Below are positions 53,744-62,269 of a stretch of DNA of 64,000 nucleotides, one piece after another (position 1 is the stretch's first letter; every line of letters begins with the position of its first letter). The position numbers were made by a program, and so were the translations under genes. Source of the stretch: Rhodoferax sp. BLA1 (GTDB lineage Bacteria; Pseudomonadota; Gammaproteobacteria; Burkholderiales; Burkholderiaceae_C); the NCBI RefSeq assembly GCF_013416775.1, contig NZ_SZVI01000002.1, positions 24,476 through 88,475 of the forward strand, read 5' to 3'. Below the pieces are notes generated by a model. The model was not told the origin of the DNA and did no database searches. It worked only from the letters and a program-made list of their open reading frames with translations.

Positions 53744-54577
53744 ATGCGTATCGACGGCAACACAGACATCATCGCGCACATCGGCTACCCCACCTATGCC
53801 TTCAAGGCGCCGCTGATTTACAACCCCTGGTTTTCGGCCATGGGCATCAATACCGTGGTGGTGCCGATGTCGTGCCAGAGTGCGCCGTTTCCGCAGTTTT
53901 TGCGCGCGGTGTTTAGCCTGGGCAATATCCGTGGTGCCTTGATCACCATGCCACACAAGGTCACCACCGTGGGCCTGCTTGACGAGGTGCGGCCCACGGC
54001 AGCGATTGCCGGGTCGTGCAACGCGGTGCGCCGCCTGGCCGATGGCCGCCTGCAGGGCGATATGTTTGACGGCGAAGGTTTTGTGCGTGGCATCAAGCGC
54101 AAGGGGTTTGAGCCCAAAGGCCGCCGCGCACTGGTGGTGGGTGCGGGAGGGGTTGGTTGTGCGATTGCCGCGTCCTTGGCGGCGGCCGGGGTGCTGGAGA
54201 TGGACCTGTTTGATGTTGACAACGCGGCGGCGCAAGGCTTGGCCGACCGTCTGATGCAGCATTACCCGGCCATGACCATCCACACCGGCAGCAAGGACCC
54301 GGCGGGTTATGAACTGCTGGTGAACGCCACCCCGATGGGCATGAATGACGGTGACCCCTTGCCGGTAGACATGAGCCGGGTGGACCCCTGCACTTTTGTG
54401 GGTGAAGTGGTCATGAAAACCGACATGACAGCGTTTTTGAAGGCCGCGCAGGCGCGTGGCTGCCCGATCCAGATCGGCTCCGACATGCTCTACGAGCAGA
54501 TTCCGGCCTACCTGGAATATTTTGGCTACCCGGTGCCCACGCCCGAAGAGTTGCGGGCCGCCGCGCACAACGTGTGA
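53744..54577 (+). CDS. Shikimate-dehydrogenase-like oxidoreductase
   Basis: 277 residues: AroE-like N-domain and NADP fold (VVGAGGVGCAIAASL). The catalytic Lys in TMPHKV, Asn in AGSCNAV, Asp in MFDGEGF and Gln in MLYEQIP are retained, but the shikimate-carboxylate Ser-x-Ser is YAFKAP and NTDG is MFDG. Shikimate is therefore unlikely to be the substrate; a related hydroxy-acid is expected. It follows the AroQ-like gene by 72 bases and precedes the HMG-CoA lyase-like gene by 23. Confidence 0.85.
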   Translation: MRIDGNTDIIAHIGYPTYAFKAPLIYNPWFSAMGINTVVVPMSCQSAPFPQFLRAVFSLGNIRGALITMPHKVTTVGLLDEVRPTAAIAGSCNAVRRLADGRLQGDMFDGEGFVRGIKRKGFEPKGRRALVVGAGGVGCAIAASLAAAGVLEMDLFDVDNAAAQGLADRLMQHYPAMTIHTGSKDPAGYELLVNATPMGMNDGDPLPVDMSRVDPCTFVGEVVMKTDMTAFLKAAQARGCPIQIGSDMLYEQIPAYLEYFGYPVPTPEELRAAAHNV

Positions 54578-54600
54578 CCTCACCCGATGGAAAGTGAACC

Positions 54601-55536
54601 ATGACCACCCCCACTTTTGATGTCCTGATCTCCGAAGTTGGCCCGCGTGACGGTCTGCAGTCGGTCAAGGCCACCATGGCCACCGCCGACAAGTTCCGCT
54701 GGATTGACGCACTGGTGGTTGCAGGTTTGCGCGAGATCGAGGTCTGCTCCTTTGTGTCCCCCAAGCTGCTGCCGCAGATGGCCGACGCGGCCGAGGTGGT
54801 GCGCCATGCACTCACCCACCCTGGCATCACCGTGATGGCGCTGGTGCCCAACCTGCGCGGTGCCGAAGCTGCGCTGCGCTCCGGCGTGCACAAGCTGACC
54901 ATCCCGTGTTCGGCCAGCGAGGCACATTCGCTGGCCAATGTGCGCAAGAGCCGCCAAGACATGGTCGAAGAAGTGCGCGCCATCGTGCGCTTGCGCAACG
55001 ACATCGCCCCCGGCGTGAAGATCGAGGCCGGTTTGTCCACCGCCTTTGGCTGCACCATCCAGGGCGAGGTGACTGACGACGATGTGGTCTGGATGGCTGA
55101 ACGAGTGGTGGCCGCAGGGGTAGACGAAGCGGGCTTGTCTGACACCACCGGTATGGCCAACCCGGCCCAGGTGCGCCGCTTGTTCACACGAGTGCGTGCT
55201 GCCATCGGTGACAAAACCGGTGCCGCCCACATGCACAACACACGCGGCCTGGGTTTGGCCAACTGCCTGGCCGCTTACGACGTGGGTGTGCGCACCTTTG
55301 ACAGTTCCCTGGGTGGCCTGGGCGGTTGCCCTTACGCACCCGGTGCCTCAGGCAATGTGGTCACCGAAGACCTGGTGTTCATGTTCGAGGCCATGGGCAT
55401 CAGCACCGGTGTGGATATCGAGAAACTCATCGCCGCACGTGAGCCCTTGCAGGCCGGTTTGCCCGGCGAGCCGATCTACGGCATGACGCCGCTGGCCGGT
55501 TTGCCCAAGGGCTGGGTGGGTGTGAACCACAGCTGA
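54601..55536 (+). CDS. HMG-CoA lyase-like enzyme
   Basis: 311 residues, DRE-TIM barrel lyase. EVGPRDGLQ carries the catalytic Arg-Asp. The metal site HMHNTRG has both His, but Asn where HMG-CoA lyase has Asp (HxHDT). The flexible-loop Cys is in GLGGCPYAPGASGN. It cleaves a 3-hydroxy-3-carboxymethyl-type CoA ester in relatives; the cluster suggests a citrate-like or citramalyl-like compound instead of HMG-CoA. The ATG has GAAAG about 8 bases upstream. The citC start follows 19 bases after the stop. Confidence 0.85.
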   Translation: MTTPTFDVLISEVGPRDGLQSVKATMATADKFRWIDALVVAGLREIEVCSFVSPKLLPQMADAAEVVRHALTHPGITVMALVPNLRGAEAALRSGVHKLTIPCSASEAHSLANVRKSRQDMVEEVRAIVRLRNDIAPGVKIEAGLSTAFGCTIQGEVTDDDVVWMAERVVAAGVDEAGLSDTTGMANPAQVRRLFTRVRAAIGDKTGAAHMHNTRGLGLANCLAAYDVGVRTFDSSLGGLGGCPYAPGASGNVVTEDLVFMFEAMGISTGVDIEKLIAAREPLQAGLPGEPIYGMTPLAGLPKGWVGVNHS

Positions 55537-55555
55537 GGACTCACCCGAGACGGCA

Positions 55556-56644
55556 GTGATCCAGGACGCCTACTGCGAGTATTCGTCTTTCACCAGCGGT
55601 GACCTGGACTGGGCGATCGAGAGTTTCGGCGACAACCCCAAACTGCAACCTGAGATTGCAGAATTTCTGCGGAGTTGTGATCTGGAGCTGGACGGCAACC
55701 TGGCCGACTTTGTCACGGTGCGCTCCAAAAAGACGCTGGTAGCCTGCGCCGGCATGGGTGAAAACGTCATCAAATGTGTCGCCGTGTCACCCACCCTGCG
55801 CGGCCAGAACATCACCCTGCGCCTGATCTCGGATGTGACCAACCTGGCCGCCGACATGGGTCGTTACCAGCTGTTTCTCTATACCAAGCCCGACAACGTC
55901 GAGACCTTTTCGCGCTGCGGCTTCTACCCGCTGGTGGAGATGCCCGGCGTCATTGCCCTGATGGAAAACTCGCCAGTTGGCCTGACGCGTTATTGCCAGA
56001 GCCTAGCCGACCAGCGCCAACCTGGTCAGACCATTGGCAGTGTTGTCATGAACGCCAACCCCTTCACCTTTGGCCACCAGTACCTCGCGCAACAGGCGGC
56101 TGACAACTGCGACTGGTTGCATGTGTTTGTGGTCGGTGAAAACTCCTCGCTGATCACCTACGAAGACCGTTATGCGCTGGTGTGTGAGGGCCTGAAAGAC
56201 CTGCCGCGCACCACCGTGCACCCGGGTTCGATCTACATGATCTCCAAGGCGACCTTTCCAAGCTACTTCCTGAAAGACCGCGGCATAGTGGACCAGTGCC
56301 ACACCGCGCTGGACCTGATCATCTACCGCGAACACGTGGCTCCCGCTTTGGGTATCACGCATCGTTTTGTCGGCACCGAGCCGTTTTGCCCGGTGACCCG
56401 CAAGTACAACGAAGACATGAAGCACTGGCTGATGCAGGCTCCCTCAGCCGCACCGGTGGTCAAGGTGGTGGAGCTGGAGCGCAAAGCGCAGTCACAGCGC
56501 GCCATTTCAGCCTCAGAGGTGCGGCGCTGCTTACGGGCTGACGATTTTTCACACATGGCCGAGCTGGTGCCCCAGGCCACCATTGACCTGCTGCGCGCCA
56601 AATACTTTGACCCCGGCGCACGTGTGGCCACCGGCACGGGTTAA
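55556..56644 (+). CDS. citC: Citrate lyase ligase
   Basis: 362 residues, GTG start at 55556. N-terminal GNAT-like domain (about 1-140) and C-terminal nucleotidyltransferase domain with NANPFTFGHQYL (HxGH-type) and ISASEVRR. It acetylates the thiol of the citrate lyase acyl-carrier prosthetic group using acetate and ATP, switching the complex on. It is first gene of the citC-D-E-F-X-G order known from E. coli. A palindromic repeat separates it from citD. Confidence 0.93.
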   Translation: MIQDAYCEYSSFTSGDLDWAIESFGDNPKLQPEIAEFLRSCDLELDGNLADFVTVRSKKTLVACAGMGENVIKCVAVSPTLRGQNITLRLISDVTNLAADMGRYQLFLYTKPDNVETFSRCGFYPLVEMPGVIALMENSPVGLTRYCQSLADQRQPGQTIGSVVMNANPFTFGHQYLAQQAADNCDWLHVFVVGENSSLITYEDRYALVCEGLKDLPRTTVHPGSIYMISKATFPSYFLKDRGIVDQCHTALDLIIYREHVAPALGITHRFVGTEPFCPVTRKYNEDMKHWLMQAPSAAPVVKVVELERKAQSQRAISASEVRRCLRADDFSHMAELVPQATIDLLRAKYFDPGARVATGTG

Positions 56645-56697
56645 ATAAAAAATCGGCCTCTAGCCCTTATCTATAAAAGACATATTGCTATGAAAAT
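56645..56697 (+). repeat. Interspersed palindrome copy 11, supplying the citD start codon
   Basis: ATCGGCCTCTAGCCCTTAT, loop, AAAAGACATATTGCTATGAAAA. The ATG of citD (56690) is inside the conserved tail (GCTAT-GA), so repeat and translation start are merged. Confidence 0.7.
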
Positions 56698-56983
56698 CAT
56701 CAAGGAAGCGGTTGCTGGCACGCTGGAGTCCAGCGACCTGCTGGTCAAGGTGGCGCCGGGTCTGCCGAACCGGTTAGACATCCACATCCGCAGCGAAGTG
56801 ATCCGCCAGTTTGGCGAGCGCATTCGCAGCGTCATCGACGAGACCCTGGGCCAGCTCGGCGTCACCGAGGGCGACATCACCATCGAGGACAAGGGCGCAC
56901 TGGATTGCGCCATCCGTGCACGGTTGCAGACGGCGCTGTTACGTGCCGCGGGCAACCCGCCGATTGACTGGGAGACGATGTGA
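56690..56983 (+). CDS. citD: Citrate lyase acyl carrier protein
   Basis: 97 residues, the gamma subunit carrying the phosphoribosyl-dephospho-CoA group on Ser14 ([11 protein letters not shown]), the same position as in characterised CitD. Length is normal. Its ATG lies in a repeat element and has no normal Shine-Dalgarno, so its translation may depend on the hairpin. The stop overlaps the citE start (TGATG). Confidence 0.93.
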   Translation: MKIIKEAVAGTLESSDLLVKVAPGLPNRLDIHIRSEVIRQFGERIRSVIDETLGQLGVTEGDITIEDKGALDCAIRARLQTALLRAAGNPPIDWETM

Positions 56984-57855
56984 TGAAACTGCGTAGAAGC
57001 ATGTTGTTCATGCCCGGCGCCCACGCTGGCATGTTGAGTACCGCCTTTGTGTTTAAACCTGACTCGATCATGTTTGATCTGGAAGACGCGGTGACCCTGC
57101 GCGAGAAAGACGCCGCGCGTATTCTGGTGTTCCACGCCTTGCAGCACCCGCTGTACCGCGACATCGAAACCGTGGTGCGCATCAACCCGCTGGACACCCC
57201 CTTTGGCCTGGACGACCTGCAGGCCGCGGTGCGTGGCGGCGCCCACATCGTGCGCCTGCCCAAAACCGACACCGCTGACGATGTGCGCCAGTTGGTGGCT
57301 GAGATCGAGCGTATTGAGCTTGCCTGTGGCCGCGCGCCGGGCTCCACCCAGGTGATGGCTGCCATCGAGTCGGCCTCAGGTGTGGTCAATGCGGTGGCCA
57401 TTGCCACTTCCACGCCGCGCATGATGGGTATTGCGCTGGCGGGTTTTGACTATGTGATGGACATGCAGACCGAGCGCGGCGACGGCACCGAGCTGTTTTA
57501 CGCCCGCTGCGCGGTGTTGCACGCCGCGCGTGTCGCAAAAATCGACGCGTTTGACGTGGTGTACCCGGATGTCAATGACGACGCCGGTTTCCTCAAAGAG
57601 GTGGACCTGATCCGCCGTCTGGGTTTCAACGGCAAGTCCCTGATCAACCCGCGCCAGATTGATCTCTTGCACAACGCCTACGCCCCCACCGAAGAAGATG
57701 TGGACCACGCCCGCCGCGTGGTGGCCGCTGCGGACAAGGCGACGCGCGACGGCTTGGGCGTGATCGCGCTCAACGGCAAGATGATCGACGCCCCCATCGT
57801 CAACCACGCCCGCCGGGTGATCGCCAGCGCCGAAGCGTCTGGCTACCGTCGTTAA
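56983..57855 (+). CDS. citE: Citrate lyase beta subunit (citryl-ACP lyase)
   Basis: 290 residues, HpcH/HpaI barrel. [48 protein letters not shown] and [10 protein letters not shown] are the CitE motifs, with Mg-binding Glu and Asp in place. Cleaves citryl-ACP to oxaloacetate and acetyl-ACP. Start ATG 56983 overlaps the citD stop; GGAGA is 8 bases upstream. Confidence 0.94.
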   Translation: MKLRRSMLFMPGAHAGMLSTAFVFKPDSIMFDLEDAVTLREKDAARILVFHALQHPLYRDIETVVRINPLDTPFGLDDLQAAVRGGAHIVRLPKTDTADDVRQLVAEIERIELACGRAPGSTQVMAAIESASGVVNAVAIATSTPRMMGIALAGFDYVMDMQTERGDGTELFYARCAVLHAARVAKIDAFDVVYPDVNDDAGFLKEVDLIRRLGFNGKSLINPRQIDLLHNAYAPTEEDVDHARRVVAAADKATRDGLGVIALNGKMIDAPIVNHARRVIASAEASGYRR

Positions 57856-57879
57856 TCGCGTGTCACCAAGGCGAACACC

Positions 57880-59418
57880 ATGAACCAAGAACTCAGTCAA
57901 AAATCACGGCAAGAGCTGCTGACCAATCCAGCGCTCCAGGGCCTGCAGCCGTTTGAGAGTGCCTACACCCACACCCCTTACCTGGAAGACCTGGGGCAAA
58001 AGTACAGCCGCAAGATCGTCGAGACCGTGCAAGAGGCGGTGCAACGCGTTGGCCTCAAAGACGGCATGACCATCTCGTTCCACCACGGCTACCGCGAAGG
58101 TGACCGCACCATCAACTCGGTGGTGCAGATACTGGCCGACATGGGCTTCAAAGGCCTCACGCTGGCGGCCTCGTCGCTGATGTCGTGCAACACACCGCTG
58201 ATCGAACACATCAAGAGCGGCGTGATCCGGCGCATCTACACCTCGGGCATGCGCGGCAAACTGGCCGAGGCGATCTCCAACGGGCTGATGGCAGAGCCCG
58301 TGCACATCCACTCCCACGGCGGACGCGCACACCTGATCCAGACCGGCGAGATCGTGATTGACGTGGCGTTTTTGGGCGTGTCGGCCTGTGACGAGTTTGG
58401 CAACGCCAACGGCGTCAACGGCAAGTCGCGCTGTGGCTCACTCGGCTACGCCAAGGTGGACGCCCACTTTGCACACAACGTCATTTTGCTGACCGAAGAG
58501 TTTTTGCCGTTCCCCAACACGCCGGTGAGCATCTCGCAAGACCAGGTGGACTTCATCGTCAAGGTGGCGCAGGTGGGCGACCCAAGCAAGATCAGCGTTG
58601 GTGCCGCGCGCGCCACCAGCGACCCGCGCGAGTTACTGATTGCCCGTTTCGCCGCTGACGTGATCGAACATTCGGGCTATTTCAAAGACGGGTTTTCGTT
58701 ACAGACCGGCACCGGTGCATCCAGCACCGCCGCCACCCGCTTCATGGAAAACCGCATGCGCAAGGCGGGTATCAAGGCTGCGTTTGCGCTGGGCGGCATC
58801 AGCGGCGGCATTGTGGACCTGCACAAGAAGGGCCTGATTGACACCCTGATCGACACCCAGAGTTTTGACGCCGACGCCACCGAGTCCTTACGCACCTCAC
58901 CCAAACACATCGAGGTGTCCACCAACGAATATGCCAACCCCAGCTCCAAAGGCACGTTTTGTGACCGGGTGGATGTGGTGATTTTGAGCGCGCTGGAGAT
59001 TGACGTGGACTTCAACGTCAACGTGTTAACCGGCTCCGACGGTGTGATGCGCGGCGCATCCGGCGGTCACAGTGACGTGGCGGCGGCAGCGAACCTGTCC
59101 ATCGTGGTTGGCCCGCTGATCCGCAGCCGCATCCCCACTGTGGTCAAACACGTCACCACGCTGGTGACACCGGGTGAATGTATTGGTGTGCTGGTCACCG
59201 ACCATGGCATCGCCGTGAATCCGAACCGCCCCGAGGTGGAACAGCGCCTGCGCGACGCCGGTTTGCCGGTGTTCAGCATCCAGCAACTTTACGAGCGTGC
59301 GCTGGAGATCAGCGGCCAGCCCTCACCGATTGATTTTCTGGACAAGGTGGTGGGTGTGGTGCGTTACCGCGATGGCACCGTGATCGATCTGGTGCACCAG
59401 ATCAAGCCGCTGGACTGA
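57880..59418 (+). CDS. citF: Citrate lyase alpha subunit (citrate:acetyl-ACP transferase)
   Basis: 512 residues. Transfers ACP from acetyl-ACP to citrate. Family marks: SFHHGYREGDRTINSVV, LSLMSCNTPLIEHI-type SSLMSCNTPLIEH, SHGGRAHLIQTGEI, LQTGTGASSTAATRFM, SDGVMRGASGGHSDVAAAANL. Length is normal. It is 24 bases after citE; one base separates it from citX. Confidence 0.95.
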   Translation: MNQELSQKSRQELLTNPALQGLQPFESAYTHTPYLEDLGQKYSRKIVETVQEAVQRVGLKDGMTISFHHGYREGDRTINSVVQILADMGFKGLTLAASSLMSCNTPLIEHIKSGVIRRIYTSGMRGKLAEAISNGLMAEPVHIHSHGGRAHLIQTGEIVIDVAFLGVSACDEFGNANGVNGKSRCGSLGYAKVDAHFAHNVILLTEEFLPFPNTPVSISQDQVDFIVKVAQVGDPSKISVGAARATSDPRELLIARFAADVIEHSGYFKDGFSLQTGTGASSTAATRFMENRMRKAGIKAAFALGGISGGIVDLHKKGLIDTLIDTQSFDADATESLRTSPKHIEVSTNEYANPSSKGTFCDRVDVVILSALEIDVDFNVNVLTGSDGVMRGASGGHSDVAAAANLSIVVGPLIRSRIPTVVKHVTTLVTPGECIGVLVTDHGIAVNPNRPEVEQRLRDAGLPVFSIQQLYERALEISGQPSPIDFLDKVVGVVRYRDGTVIDLVHQIKPLD

Positions 59419-59419
59419 C

Positions 59420-59965
59420 GTGTTGCCATCCGACGAGCCCAGCCATACCGGCGTCAGCCTGACGCAGATGCTAAACCGGCGCGAACAGCGCGTGGCAGAG
59501 CAGCAAGCCTTGTTGGCGCGTTTTGGTCGGCCGCTGGTGCAGCTGACCCTGGTGACACCGGGGCCGGTCAAAGACACGGCGCAAGCGCGTTTTGTTTTTG
59601 ACCAGGGCTTGGTCGCGCTGCAACAAGCGCTGCAGCAGGCGGGTTGCGCGATGCTGGCGCAGCAGGACGGACACTGGGTGACCGGGCCAGAGATGTTGAT
59701 GGTTATTGATGCTGAGTCCTTATCTTTAAAGGGCATGATGCTACAAATAGAAGAGCATCATGTACTTGGCCGCCTGTGGGATGTGGATGTGCTGGACCTG
59801 ATGGGCAGCTCGGTGTCGCGCCAGCAGTTGGGGTGGCCCGCCCGGCGCTGCCTGCTGTGTGACGAGCCCGCCCACGCCTGCTCACGCAGTGGCCAACATG
59901 CGCTGGTTGATCTGCAGCGTGCCATTGAGGACAAAGTGAATGCCTTTCGCAGCCGTCCTGAGTAG
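59420..59965 (+). CDS. citX: Holo-ACP synthase of citrate lyase
   Basis: 181 residues. Transfers the prosthetic group from triphosphoribosyl-dephospho-CoA to CitD. LTLVTPGPVKDTAQARFVF, GRLWDVDVLD and RCLLCDEPAHACSR are CitX motifs. The start is GTG 59420, two bases after the citF stop, without a clear ribosome site (coupled translation). Residues about 97-111 are encoded by a copy of the interspersed palindrome. Its end overlaps citG by 26 bases. Confidence 0.9.
   Translation: MLPSDEPSHTGVSLTQMLNRREQRVAEQQALLARFGRPLVQLTLVTPGPVKDTAQARFVFDQGLVALQQALQQAGCAMLAQQDGHWVTGPEMLMVIDAESLSLKGMMLQIEEHHVLGRLWDVDVLDLMGSSVSRQQLGWPARRCLLCDEPAHACSRSGQHALVDLQRAIEDKVNAFRSRPE
59710..59752 (+). repeat. Interspersed palindrome copy 12, translated within citX
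   Basis: GCTGAGTCCTTATC, TTTAAAGGGCATGATGCTAC and AAATAG match the consensus stem, loop and tail, but lie in frame inside citX, encoding about 15 residues just before the GRLWDVDVLD motif. Confidence 0.6.
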
Positions 59966-60863
59966 TGATGCGCCGCCAAGCGCTGATCAGATGGCCCAGG
60001 CCGTGGGCCGCCTGGCCAGCTTGTCCCTGCAGCGCGAAATGGAGTTAACACCCAAACCGGGTCTGGTGGACCAGGCCAACGCGGGCGCGCACCATGACAT
60101 GGACCTGGCCACCTTTCGCGCCAGCCTGGCCGCCATCTCCCCCTGGTTCCCGGTGTTTTTCCAACAGGGTGTGGGTGGGCACCATTTGGCAGCTACGCAC
60201 TTTTTGCGGCAACTTCGTCTGAGCGGTTTGGCGTGTGAGCGCGCCATGTTCGCCGCCACCGGTGGGGTCAACACCCACAAGGGCAGTGTGTTCTCGCTGG
60301 GGTTGCTGTGTGCGGCTGCCGGGCGGCTGTTTGCGCGTGGTGATGAACCCGGTGTTGTGGGCCTGTGTTCCGAGGTGGCCCTGCTGTGTGCCGACCTGGT
60401 GCAACGTGAGTTGACCGAGCCCGCCACCGCACACAGCGCTGGCGAGCGGCTGTACTGGCAATATGGCTTCACAGGTGCCCGTGGCGAGGCACAAAGTGGC
60501 TTTGCCACCGCCCGCGCCCATGGCCTCGCGCCGTACCTGCGAGCCCGCGCCAACGACATGGATGAGGAAAGCGCGCTGCTGGAGGCGCTGCTGCACCTGA
60601 TGGCGCACAACCCGGACACCAACCTGGTGGCGCGTGGCGGCCTGCCCGCGCTGAGCCTGGTGCAGGTCGAGGCCATGCGCCTGCTGGCCGCGCCCACCCC
60701 GACCAGCAGCCTGCGCAAAGCGCAACTGGTGGCGTTTGACCAACTGTTGATCGCGCACCATCTGAGCCCGGGTGGCAGTGCTGATCTGCTGGCCGTGAGC
60801 TGGTTTCTGGCCAACTTGGGCGAGCTGGGTCAGCCATGCGGTGGAATGTGCTGTGATGAATGA
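59940..60863 (+). CDS. citG: Triphosphoribosyl-dephospho-CoA synthase
   Basis: 307 residues. Makes the CitD prosthetic group precursor from ATP and dephospho-CoA. EMELTPKPGLVDQANAGAHHDMD, GGVNTHKGSVFSLGLL and HNPDTNLVARGG are the CitG/MdcB family marks. It overlaps citX and the downstream hydrolase gene, so the whole set is one transcript. Confidence 0.93.
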   Translation: MPFAAVLSSDAPPSADQMAQAVGRLASLSLQREMELTPKPGLVDQANAGAHHDMDLATFRASLAAISPWFPVFFQQGVGGHHLAATHFLRQLRLSGLACERAMFAATGGVNTHKGSVFSLGLLCAAAGRLFARGDEPGVVGLCSEVALLCADLVQRELTEPATAHSAGERLYWQYGFTGARGEAQSGFATARAHGLAPYLRARANDMDEESALLEALLHLMAHNPDTNLVARGGLPALSLVQVEAMRLLAAPTPTSSLRKAQLVAFDQLLIAHHLSPGGSADLLAVSWFLANLGELGQPCGGMCCDE

Positions 60864-61464
60864 CGCCAACCACGCCAAAACCCAGGAAACCCTGCGTGCC
60901 GCTTCCCAGCGCTTTGATTTTGTGCTGGTGCCGGGGCGCTTTAACAGTGGTGTGCGCCATTGGCAGTCGATCTGGGAGCAGGAGCTGCCGATCTGGAAGC
61001 GGGTGACACAAAGCAACTGGAACGACCCCGACACCCACCGCCTGCGCGGCTCATTACGCCGCCTGCTGGCCCCGTGCACCCGCCCGGCGCTGCTGGTGGG
61101 CCACAGCCTGGGTGCGCTGGCCTCGGTGTGCCTGGCCGCAGAGCTACCCGCCAAGGTGGCGGGGGTGATGCTGGTGGCCCCGGCCGAGCCCGCCAGATTT
61201 CATGCCGAAGACGATGTGCCAACGGCTGCCCTGGGCGTGCCCAGCGTGCTGGTGGCCAGCCACACCGACCCGTTCATGAGTTTTGAGCGTGCCGAGTATT
61301 GGGCAAGGGTCTGGGGCAGCGAGGTCGTCGACCTGGGCGAAGCCGGTCACATCAATGTCGACTCCGGTTTTGGCCAGTGGAACTATGGCCTGGAGGTGTT
61401 GTGCCGACTGGTGCAGTGTTGCACGTTACCCGACACTTGCTCTCTCGCAGGACCTAAAACGTAA
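60856..61464 (+). CDS. RBBP9/YdeN-type serine hydrolase, citrate lyase operon
   Basis: 202 residues; ATG 60856 overlaps the citG stop by 8 bases. Triad: Ser84 in GHSLGAL, Asp138 in ASHTDPF, His165 in EAGHINVDSGFG. It is a paralogue of 13904-14461. The last 18 residues (after LCRLVQ) are poorly family-like and run into decayed DNA, so the C-terminus may have been rewritten by the rearrangement that starts here. The role in the pathway is unknown; a thioester or lactone hydrolase is possible. Confidence 0.85.
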   Translation: MNDANHAKTQETLRAASQRFDFVLVPGRFNSGVRHWQSIWEQELPIWKRVTQSNWNDPDTHRLRGSLRRLLAPCTRPALLVGHSLGALASVCLAAELPAKVAGVMLVAPAEPARFHAEDDVPTAALGVPSVLVASHTDPFMSFERAEYWARVWGSEVVDLGEAGHINVDSGFGQWNYGLEVLCRLVQCCTLPDTCSLAGPKT

Positions 61465-61835
61465 GTCGGTAATAGGCTGAAAGCTGGTGCGCCCGACAGT
61501 CGGCTTTCCGGTGGTCCGGTTCAACCCGGTTCAGCAGCCGGTCATGGCCTACGACATCGTGCCCGTAGCTGCCACACGGCTGCATGCGTGGGCCGACAAG
61601 ACTGCAGCGGTCACAGGCCTGGCACCGTCGACAAAATCCGGTGCGAGACATAAGGATGCTGCCGGATGATGAACCTCTCGACCGGTGTCAGCGGGCCGGG
61701 CGTGTCGATGATCTCGGTCGGCCCAGCCAGTTTGCCGATGTGATGCAGGTAGCCTGCCGGGCCGATCATGCGCGTCTCGGTGGGCGAGATGCCAAGGTGC
61801 GCAGCCAGTTCCTGGCTGTTGGCGGCGCTTCCCAT
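61454..61835 (-). pseudogene. HD-GYP phosphohydrolase remnant
   Basis: The minus-strand frame 61835-61611 reads as the centre of an HD-GYP domain: AGYLHHIGKLAGPTEII, then GPLTPVERFIIRQHPYVSHRILSTVPGL. The HD pair is changed (HHIGKL for HDIGKL). The frame then stops, and the expected HHER.DG.GYP region is recognisable at best as frameshifted scraps to about 61454. No N- or C-terminal domain exists, so it is a fragment. Confidence 0.65.
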
Positions 61836-61844
61836 GCGCGCGCA

Positions 61845-62187
61845 CGCTGCTGGTGGGCGCGCGGGTCAAGATCGCATCGGCGCGGCCGCTATCATCTCGG
61901 CCGTGCTTCAGTACTACATGAATTTCATACCCCGCAGCTGCTCACGCGACGTGGACAGCTTTCTGCTCGCCGCCGCAGTCGGCTGCCAGATTGAGGTCGG
62001 ATCGGCTTGCGCGATGGCTTCTGTCAAGATGACCAACGCCGCACAACTCGCGCTGCGTGGTGATGGTGCGCACGCCATCTCACTCGGCCAGGTGATCCCT
62101 GCTGTGCGCGACACTGGCCGTGACGTGCTGGACAAATACAAGGAAACATCCAACGGCGGTCTCGCCGTCAGCCTCCCCGAGTGCTGA
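61845..62187 (+). pseudogene. sdaA: L-serine dehydratase remnant with internal deletions
   Basis: The plus-strand frame ending at 62187 matches the C-terminal part of SdaA: IISAVLQYYMNFIP, then VGCQIEVGSACAMAS, then [16 protein letters not shown] and the terminal [18 protein letters not shown]. Compared with the family, the stretch between the FLL and VGCQ segments is shortened, and the roughly 50 residues normally between the SACAMA and RMALRGDG segments (including an FeS-ligand Cys) are missing. The N-terminal two-thirds is absent. The intact serine transporter sstT follows 82 bases later. Confidence 0.75.
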
Positions 62188-62269
62188 AAACGCCACCCTC
62201 GCGCCCCGTGCAGCCCCGCCCGGGCACACCCCTTCATACCAACAAAATTACCCACAAAGAGATTCACTC

